NCBI RefSeq assembly: GCF_018642165.1
Contig: NZ_JAHHZM010000005.1
Location: forward strand, 124,001 to 188,000
From: Echinicola shivajiensis
GTDB taxonomy: Bacteria > Bacteroidota > Bacteroidia > Cytophagales > Cyclobacteriaceae
DNA length: 64,000 nucleotides
Direction of reading: 5' to 3'
Of the stretch, positions 58,021 to 64,000 are shown one piece after another (the first letter of the stretch is position 1; each line of letters opens with the position of its first letter). The notes below the pieces were generated by a model. The model was given only the letters and a program-made list of their open reading frames with translations. It ran no database searches and was not told the DNA's origin. A program made the translations under genes and the position numbers.

Positions 58021-59193
58021 ATGAAAGTAAGTGTATTCCTATTATTTATATGGGCAGTTTCTGTCAATTTGGCTGTAGGTCAAAACATACAAGATATAAT
58101 TTCTGAAAAACTTATAGCAACAAAAAGAGGGGACATAGTGAATTTAGAAGGCTTTTTGTCAGAAGACTTTCCTAAGATGAATTATGATAAAACAATGATT
58201 CCAGGGCCTCAATTTATTATATCGGACGATCCCGAATATATCCGAGTTCCCGAGGCTATTGCCATGCAAGAAAGAGTTGTTCCCGGCGCTGTAAGATTAT
58301 ATGTGTATAATGTGAATGGCGTGAAGGAACCTCAGAAAATACCAAGAAAGATCTCCGCTGTAATAAAGAATCTTGGTGAAGAAAATATGCATTTAAGAAT
58401 GCTTAAATATTCTTCTCAAAGACCCAGTGCAAATTATTTTAAAATCGGAAAAGAAGGTTTATATGATTACTTCTTGTCCAAAGAATTGAATAATGTTAGG
58501 GTGATCAAACCTGGGGAGGTAATAGCTATTGATGATAAATTAGAGAGGAATATAGTACAATATGATGAATTGGTTCATGGTATTTATGAGTTTGTGGTGG
58601 ACCAGCCAGGAATGATCAGTGTGCTTCAGACTTCACCAGAAAAGGAAGGTCCTGAAGCATACGAAGATATTGATACAATAATTCCTTTCAGCCATGGAAA
58701 TGCAGGTCGTGGTATATTTCCTGTTTCGAACTATCAAATTATTTCAAGAGATACAGTGGATACCAAAAATGGGACTGTTCAGCTTGTTGTTGCAGATGGA
58801 AAAGACGATCCTTGGATTACGGGGACGATAGGTAAGGAAAAGGAATTTGCGCAGAATGCCGGAAATTATGGGGTAATGTATAATACGAATATTAAATGGA
58901 AAAGCACCGAGGGAAAAGGCTTGGCATTAATTACATGGAATGCTCGGTCAGGAAATAGTCAATGGTGTGGAGGGATGGCAATGACCATGCAATTATCCGA
59001 TAGAGAAGGAAACAAAACGGTTGTCCAATATCCTTCCAATCAGTTAGTGACAAGAGGTGCCCCTGAAGCTGTTTTACTTCAGATCTATGAGCCAGACCCG
59101 TCAAAAGAGGTACAGGAGATTAATTTTACTTATTCACCTCCCGGTGCCTCTTGTTTACCTACACCTTTGATTTTGGTGCCCATAGACCTTTAG
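58021..59193 (+). CDS. unrecognised secreted beta-rich protein
   Basis: 390 residues with a signal peptide ending near LAVGQ (residue 21). I do not recognise the family. The first half (about 50-215) reads as a beta-sandwich (GAVRLYVYNVNGVKEPQKIPRKISAVIKNLGEEN). The second half (about 225-385) has HGNAGRGIFPVSNYQI, TWNARSGNSQWCGGMAMTM and TYSPPGASCLPTPLILVP, with two Cys that could pair. The two parts may be related domains. It follows the GH10-like gene with a 146-base gap and is probably the last gene of the second locus. A carbohydrate-binding or structural role is possible but not shown. Confidence 0.75.
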   Translation: MKVSVFLLFIWAVSVNLAVGQNIQDIISEKLIATKRGDIVNLEGFLSEDFPKMNYDKTMIPGPQFIISDDPEYIRVPEAIAMQERVVPGAVRLYVYNVNGVKEPQKIPRKISAVIKNLGEENMHLRMLKYSSQRPSANYFKIGKEGLYDYFLSKELNNVRVIKPGEVIAIDDKLERNIVQYDELVHGIYEFVVDQPGMISVLQTSPEKEGPEAYEDIDTIIPFSHGNAGRGIFPVSNYQIISRDTVDTKNGTVQLVVADGKDDPWITGTIGKEKEFAQNAGNYGVMYNTNIKWKSTEGKGLALITWNARSGNSQWCGGMAMTMQLSDREGNKTVVQYPSNQLVTRGAPEAVLLQIYEPDPSKEVQEINFTYSPPGASCLPTPLILVPIDL

Positions 59194-59231
59194 TAATTAA
59201 TAGGGAGATTCTTTGTGGTTATTGTTTTTGT

Positions 59232-59267
59232 GGCCCTGATTAAGGCTTGTGCGCCCAAATCAGGGCC
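59232..59267 (+). terminator. stem-loop at the end of the second locus
   Basis: GGCCCTGATT and AATCAGGGCC form a perfect 10-base stem with a 16-base loop, 38 bases after the preceding stop. It lacks a T-run on the + strand but is the most G/C-rich hairpin nearby and fits a transcript end. Confidence 0.55.
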
Positions 59268-60275
59268 AAGCATAGAGTTAAATTTATCGAAAAAGATGGA
59301 GAAAATCTTACCTAACGATTTTTGCATGTGTAGGTTGTTCTAAATTTTAGAAACGAGCGTTTAAGAGGGTAAATGCAAGTGACCAAGTGGCCAATGAAGA
59401 GAAGCAGGGCCAGGAAGGAAATATTGCTGTGTTTGGGGCTGAATGACTATTTAGTTCCCTCCTTAAGGCTTGGGAGTTGGGTCAGTTTAGATGAACCAAT
59501 GCGTCCAGTCGTTTTACTTCAATGCTTTTGTTCAGAAGATAATAAATCTGAAGGGGAGTAGAAACTGATAAAGAATGGTTTTATAAGATTTTGTTGCGAA
59601 TTTGCTATTAGAGGTCATGTGATAGAAGAAGTATTTGTGGATATGGAATTAAGAAAAGATGAAGCTTTTGTTGTCATAGATGAAAATGATCTTATCAATG
59701 TCTATAATCAAACTACCTGACTGAATTTTAAATTAGGTGAAGAAATAGGGATCATATCTTATAATGAAACGTCATTAAAACAACTGTTGGGGATTTCAGT
59801 TTTTTCAACGGATTTTGAACTTATGGCCGAATCTGCAGCCTATATGTTAAAAAACAAGATAGAAACTGTCCAGAACTATTTTGGATTCATAAATCGAGGT
59901 TCATTCTGATAGGTGGAGATTTTAGGTGAACTCCCCATGTTTCAATGTATGAAAAGTGCTTTCTGGTTTAATAAAAACTAATTTACTAAGGTGGATAAAA
60001 GAGGTCTTGTCTTTTTGCTTAAATTAGATTAACTGTTATAAACGTATTTGAAGTAAACAAAAAGGATATAGTTTAATAGATGAATCATGATTGTGTTTTA
60101 TCATTTCTTGATAGCAAGATGTAGTTTTGTATTTGTAATAAAATTTACATTTTGGTAAAGGGATGACGGTGGTCAGGTTTGGTACAGTAGCGCTCTAAGA
60201 TTGCCTTTGGGTACTATATGTATCGGTACTGTTTTATAAAAAGCACAAATTCTATTAAAAATATAACTTTCAGGA
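59268..60275. other. gene-poor region with a decayed regulator
   Basis: About 1 kb with no intact gene. A 62-codon frame at 59373-59561 shows no family features. The remnant of a GntR/LacI-like regulator is at 59562-59909. The rest (59910-60275) is AT-rich with nothing recognised. Confidence 0.6.
59562..59909 (+). pseudogene. remnant of a GntR-type regulator with LacI-like sensor
   Basis: Read in one frame, it gives KNGFIRFCCEFAIRGHVIEE, then LRKDEAFVVIDENDLINVYN, an in-frame TGA at 59718-59720, then GEEIGIISYNETSLKQLLG, ISVFSTDFELMAESAAYML and a natural-looking end FINRGSF. This pattern is the C-terminal sensor of the GntR/LacI-like regulators common in Bacteroidota. The DNA-binding part and the first half of the sensor are missing upstream. 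It is therefore a truncated, stop-interrupted pseudogene. Confidence 0.65.
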
Positions 60276-60824
60276 TTATAGGATTTCATCTGCTTCCTTC
60301 TGTTTTTTTGAAAGATTGGTCCTTGTATACTCAGTGCTTCTCTGTCTCTTTTTTCGGTAATAATACAAAATGGCCGCAATGCCATTGACAAGTAAAAGCC
60401 CAAATAAGGTGTTACCTATTGGCGCCCACCCACTATCACCTGTAAAGAACAAGGATAGGAGAACCTTCCCAATAAGGGTGACATTCAGAATAATAAGCCC
60501 CCATTTCAATGAATGTTTCCAGAATGCTGTTAGGATGGCAAGGATGAAAAGAAACATGAACAAAATGGCTACTATGGCCGAAAGTGGCTCACTGAGCAAT
60601 TTTTTTTCAAATTCAAGAACCTCTTGCATTTGCTGGTTTATTTCAGTAGGAGGCGGGAACCAGACCATGCTGCTCATCATCACCATGAAGGTAATAATGG
60701 TCGACGATAATTTACGCCTATAAGCGAAATAACATATCAGTATTAAAAAAACCGGGCGGATATACCAACTTAAGGGATTAAGGTGCCTTTGAAACGCCCA
60801 ATCCAAAAACTCATTAAACTCCAT
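60276..60824 (-). CDS. multi-pass membrane protein of unknown function
   Basis: 182 residues from the ATG at 60824 (MEFNEFLDWAFQRHLNP); an upstream ATG at 60878 adds a hydrophobic stretch that looks artificial. Five or so membrane helices are visible (PVFLILICYFAY, STIITFMVMMSSMVW, IVAILFMFLFILAILTAF, LIILNVTLIGKVLLSLFF, LFGLLLVNGIAAILYYY), and the tail is strongly charged. I do not recognise the family. It stands alone on the - strand. Confidence 0.65.
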   Translation of the reverse strand: MEFNEFLDWAFQRHLNPLSWYIRPVFLILICYFAYRRKLSSTIITFMVMMSSMVWFPPPTEINQQMQEVLEFEKKLLSEPLSAIVAILFMFLFILAILTAFWKHSLKWGLIILNVTLIGKVLLSLFFTGDSGWAPIGNTLFGLLLVNGIAAILYYYRKKRQRSTEYTRTNLSKKQKEADEIL

Positions 60825-61752
60825 AATTATTTGTCCATTAAATCTATAAACTGCTAAAAATAACCATATTAATTTCAAGCAACTTAGTGATTTTGCCTAT
60901 CTGTTTGAAAGGTAAGTTTTCATTTATAAAGTGTAAATCCAAATAATAAACAAAGTTGATAGGTAATTAGGAAAGAGCCGAATTTCGGTAGGTGAATTTT
61001 AAAGTGGATTATGGTTTACACCCGCTTTATAGGGGGGAAAGGTCATTTTATTAAAGTAAGTTGTTCATGATTAAATAATTAAGGTTGTTGATTTAGTGGG
61101 TATTACGCTATTAGTATGATCATCCAATTAGATGATTATTTGTTTTTTCATCATTTTCTAAACCACAATTTTTAAAAGGTATGCCCTTAGGAAATTGATC
61201 AAGGACTTGATTAATGCTTTCTCTTGTCAACCAACTGGATCTTTATTCCTTACCGAAATTAAATGGCACACAAGAGGAGTGGATGGATTATGTTGGTCAT
61301 AACTTATCATTCTATTTATATTTTTGGTATTCCTTTAGAGATAATAATGCGTTCTTTTATGTCTTATTTTACCAGAGTCAATACTCCTATCCATGACCAT
61401 CACACTGGTCAATTGGAAACTCTTTGGTATTGTTCTTGAACTTTGAAATACCTGACTAATGGAAAAATATCGGGCTGTTGACAAGGAAAAGCTCTTGGAT
61501 TGGTTTTAAGGCCATGTTCTTTTCAAGTTGATAATGTGAAATAGAAATCAAATGAAGTCCTGAAGGAATTCAATGTACATTGGCGGACAGCTGGTGTACG
61601 GTGACGAGAAATATTTGAATTTCGAAAACAAGGAAATGTGATTTTCTAACAAATGTTTAAAAGTTTGATTTCATGAAATTTTCACTTTTTGTTTTTCTAT
61701 ATCGAAATACAAGGAGCTACTTTATTTTGAATACAAAACATCTATAACGACC
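60825..61752. other. AT-rich divergent intergenic region
   Basis: About 930 bases. A 60-codon frame at 61214-61396 has an aromatic-rich translation without family features and is probably chance. A short palindrome TGACCA/TGGTCA lies near 61395-61412. Nothing else was recognised. Confidence 0.55.
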
Positions 61753-62403
61753 ATGAGAAATTATTTGATTTATGCTTTGGGGCTTATGACCGTGGGGTAC
61801 TTTTCCTACCAGTATCCTTTGTTCTCTTATGCTTTACTGTCTTTAATGGCCATACTTTTTGTTTATATATTATTAGCAGGAATTGTTCAGCTGTTCAGGA
61901 AGCATTTGGATGGAAAATGGTTTTATTTTCCTTTGGCAATTTTTTCCATCCCTATTTTCGGACTACTTATAGGATTGTTGAGGCCTTTACCAGATGCGAT
62001 TATCCCATCCGATGATGTAAGCAAAAAGCTGGAATATGCATATAGTACGGATCAGGGGGATAGAAAGAATCTTAAATTTTTCTTGCCAACTTATAGAGCG
62101 CAAATGATAAAAAGAGACAGTATCAGGTTGGTACAGGTCAGAGATTTAAAAGAAAGAGGTAAGATAAATAAATCAATGGATAAGTTTCATGCGGCTTTTG
62201 TCCTGCACCATAACCACATAAAGGACAGTGCACTTTATCGGATGGCACATACCCTTGCGCATGAAGCAGATGCTGATAATGCAATGGAAGGCAACCTACA
62301 GGTGGAATGGCTTAAGAAAGCTACATATGATCGTTGGATGTTATCTATTGGAAAAGCACAAAAATATAATACCCAGGGAGGCATAAGTTTTGAAGTTCAG
62401 TAA
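61753..62403 (+). CDS. membrane protein with DUF6624-like C-terminal domain
   Basis: 216 residues. Three hydrophobic segments fill the first ~80 residues (YLIYALGLMTVGYFSY, LLSLMAILFVYILLAGIV, FPLAIFSIPIFGLLIGLL). The soluble part has TDQGDRKNL, VRDLKERGKINKSMDKFHAA and an ending WLKKATYDRWMLSIGKAQKYNTQ, which resembles DUF6624 proteins (a pattern with DQ.DR, a DR.L..GKPQ.YGTQ end). The function is unknown. It is single and divergent from the gene at 60276. Confidence 0.65.
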   Translation: MRNYLIYALGLMTVGYFSYQYPLFSYALLSLMAILFVYILLAGIVQLFRKHLDGKWFYFPLAIFSIPIFGLLIGLLRPLPDAIIPSDDVSKKLEYAYSTDQGDRKNLKFFLPTYRAQMIKRDSIRLVQVRDLKERGKINKSMDKFHAAFVLHHNHIKDSALYRMAHTLAHEADADNAMEGNLQVEWLKKATYDRWMLSIGKAQKYNTQGGISFEVQ

Positions 62404-62420
62404 ATATGAAAAAAGAAAGA

Positions 62421-62603
62421 TTAGGCCTTCATGTTCTTTCCAACTCTAATTGAAAGCATTACAATTCCAAATAAAATAAATACTAGAATAGGCACCTGAT
62501 AGGTTTGAAAGCCAGTATTTAACCAGATAAAAATAAAAGCGCCCAAAACTATTCCGGTTAAAAATGCCATTAAAACCCATTGGGACAAGATCGCTTTATT
62601 CAT
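62421..62603 (-). CDS. small two-helix membrane protein
   Basis: 60 residues with two clear membrane helices (VLMAFLTGIVLGAFIFIWL and VPILVFILFGIVMLSI) and a basic C-terminus (RVGKNMKA). It starts 32 bases downstream of the DUF3892 gene on the same strand and is probably co-transcribed. The function is unknown. Confidence 0.6.
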   Translation of the reverse strand: MNKAILSQWVLMAFLTGIVLGAFIFIWLNTGFQTYQVPILVFILFGIVMLSIRVGKNMKA

Positions 62604-62635
62604 TGATTATAAGTTTTTAAAAGTTGTTTTATATC

Positions 62636-62881
62636 CTACCAAGGACATTCCATAAGTGATCCCAAAACCGTCTCTTCAGAGGTAGAAAAAGTAATACTCT
62701 CCTCCAGCTTTTCCTGAATAATATAGAACTCCCACAAACCGGACTGTATGCCCTTAATGGCTTCTTCAACGGTAATATTCCATCTTTCACCATTTTCATT
62801 TAATCCACCAATTCTTTCGATAGAGCCTTTTAGTGGTCCCTTCTCTATCTTATTCACACATTGGATTTTTAGTCTTCGCAT
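62636..62881 (-). CDS. DUF3892-domain protein
   Basis: 81 residues. IQCVNKIEKGPLKGSIERIG, GLNENGERWNITVEEAIKGI and SGLWEFYI match the short DUF3892 family. No signal peptide is present. Its function is unknown; a small membrane protein gene follows directly. Confidence 0.75.
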   Translation of the reverse strand: MRRLKIQCVNKIEKGPLKGSIERIGGLNENGERWNITVEEAIKGIQSGLWEFYIIQEKLEESITFSTSEETVLGSLMECPW

Positions 62882-62997
62882 AATGGAATCCTAGTTTGGA
62901 TGCCCAATATCTGCAAGTAAGCTAAGATTCCCAAACTGAAATTTCGGAAATTGAATTTTAATTGGGATAAATTGGTTGTCATCAGTTAAATAAATGA

Positions 62998-63498
62998 TTA
63001 GTTTTTAAACTGATGTTGGTTCATCATCTCAAGGGTTTCAAATGCGATTTCCCTGTATGATGTTTTTACCCACTTCCACATTCGAAACATTGGTTTTGAA
63101 TGATTTGTTTTTCTATAAATATTGGCTTTGATAATGTTTTTTTCTTTAAGGATCACACTGATATATGTGGTGTCAGTTTTAAAGGTTTCAAGTATAGTGG
63201 AAATATAATCAAATTCTTCAATAGGAGAGATTCCGTTTATATGTGTTACATATTCGTAGTCATTTTTTTGAGTGTTAAGTTTACCAATTGCATAATTATT
63301 AGGATAGTTGTACCTATCTGAAAAAGTGTTTTTGTCCTGATAAGCAATTTCATAATCTTTTATTACAGTTACTTTTACAAGTTGATTTGGTAGAGAGCGC
63401 ATATCCACTAATTGAGCAAACAACTTTTCTTTGTAGTTAGGGGTGTTACAACTTATTAATAATGCTAAAGTAACTACTTGTAGTATGATTGCTTTCAT
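62998..63498 (-). CDS. hypothetical lipoprotein
   Basis: 166 residues with a lipoprotein signal (lipobox Cys17, LLISC). The mature part has alternating strands (LVKVTVIKDYEIAYQD, YEYVTHINGISPIEEF, TTYISVILKEKNIIKANIY) but no family I recognise. It lies 54 bases downstream of the - strand gene at the right edge, so they may be one unit. Confidence 0.7.
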   Translation of the reverse strand: MKAIILQVVTLALLISCNTPNYKEKLFAQLVDMRSLPNQLVKVTVIKDYEIAYQDKNTFSDRYNYPNNYAIGKLNTQKNDYEYVTHINGISPIEEFDYISTILETFKTDTTYISVILKEKNIIKANIYRKTNHSKPMFRMWKWVKTSYREIAFETLEMMNQHQFKN

Positions 63499-63551
63499 CT
63501 TTTTAGGTCTTGTCCTAAAGGATTACTTACATTTTCTAGCTTTTGGAGGCT

Positions 63552-64000
63552 TCATGCGTCTTCACATAATTGCAGTAAATACGATCTTAATTTATCCTTA
63601 ATTTCAGGGTGTTGGCTTTCTATATTATAATTATCATCTCCCTTTAATTTTATTTCAGCATTATTGTCCAAAGGTTTGCAGGTAAAGATATAGGTCTCAA
63701 AATACTCGTCAGTTAGTATTTCATTAACATACATTGCTATTTTGAATGTTACTTTATTGGAATTGTTATTCCTTACAATTTTGTTTTCAGTATAAGTCAT
63801 GGCACATCCTGACCCGCAACTGATGGTAAAAGAGTTGTTTGCTGTTTTTTTAGAGTCAAGCAATACTATGCCTTCCAAGTCATATTTAAATTGGTCCGTT
63901 TTTGTGTAGCTGGAAACAGCATTTTCACGAATATTTAGCCCATTGACTTTATAGCGTATAGTAATGATTTGGGTTTGGGGATTGGTCTCAAGTGAAATTT
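63552..64000 (-). CDS. hypothetical protein, N-terminus beyond the window
   Basis: The frame stays open to the right edge of the window, so the gene's start is outside; a TTG at 63878 is not the true start. Visible residues include TQIITIRYKVNGLNIRENAV, ISCGSGCAMTYTENKIV and a C-terminus ESQHPEIKDKLRSYLLQLCEDA. The CGSGC motif could bind a metal or form a disulfide. No family was recognised. It is followed by the hypothetical lipoprotein gene. Confidence 0.65.
   Translation of the reverse strand, partial: ISLETNPQTQIITIRYKVNGLNIRENAVSSYTKTDQFKYDLEGIVLLDSKKTANNSFTISCGSGCAMTYTENKIVRNNNSNKVTFKIAMYVNEILTDEYFETYIFTCKPLDNNAEIKLKGDDNYNIESQHPEIKDKLRSYLLQLCEDA

Noticed and set aside
59373-59561. 62-codon + strand open frame
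   Set aside because: Its translation resembles no family, and the neighbouring sequence is decayed gene debris in other frames.
61214-61396. 60-codon + strand open frame rich in aromatic residues
   Set aside because: Composition typical of translated AT-rich noncoding DNA; no partner genes.

Overview
The window looks like chromosome from a Bacteroidota bacterium, most likely a marine or saline Cytophagales of the Cyclobacteriaceae type. This is inferred from four SusC/SusD pairs, many S1 sulfatases, a hybrid two-component regulator, Bacteroidota-style lipoproteins and AT-rich intergenic DNA. No 16S or other marker is present, so the genus is a guess. Two large carbohydrate-utilisation regions fill most of it. 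The left edge is the end of an ABC-2 type permease and the right edge is a group of small genes of unknown function.

Region 1 (1653-37812, all + strand) is a sulfated-glycan utilisation locus. It opens with a SusC/SusD pair, a hairpin, and two sulfatases. A repeat-rich gap at 9.9-10.7 kb follows, holding a MITE-like element. Next comes one operon of two tandem SusC/SusD pairs plus a DUF1735-type surface lipoprotein, closed by a terminator. A GH2 enzyme, three sulfatases, a hybrid two-component regulator (propeller sensor, kinase, receiver, AraC domain), two more sulfatases and a GH43-like enzyme complete it. In all there are seven sulfatases, each with an intact C-x-P-S/T-R motif needing formylglycine maturation by an enzyme not encoded here. 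The expected logic is binding and import by SusCD, desulfation and exo-cleavage in the periplasm, and induction by the hybrid regulator. No polysaccharide lyase or obvious endo-hydrolase is present, so the polymer cannot be named.

Region 2 (38306-59193) is a second, less conventional locus. On the - strand lie a ROK-family regulator and two related SGNH esterases. Divergently, on the + strand, run a Tat-exported DUF4434 barrel, an MFS sugar transporter, an AGE-family epimerase, an alpha/beta esterase, a Tat-type FAD-dependent oxidoreductase and a DUF4127 protein, closely packed and partly overlapping. After an AT-rich regulatory gap come SusC/SusD, a surface lipoprotein, a GH10-like (PF02638 type) lipoprotein and an unrecognised secreted protein. 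Three promoter regions here share the 10-mer TTATTAATTA within inverted repeats, a candidate ROK operator. A 9-codon mini-ORF with a perfect Shine-Dalgarno sequence sits just before the DUF4434 gene. Because it has an oxidoreductase and uncharacterised barrels in place of classical CAZymes, this is the best candidate in the window for an undescribed pathway.

Region 3 (59.2-64 kb) is a mixed tail: a decayed GntR/LacI-like regulator, a multi-pass membrane protein, a DUF6624-like membrane protein, a DUF3892 protein, small membrane and lipoproteins, and a protein cut by the window end. No tRNA, rRNA, CRISPR array or intact insertion sequence was seen.
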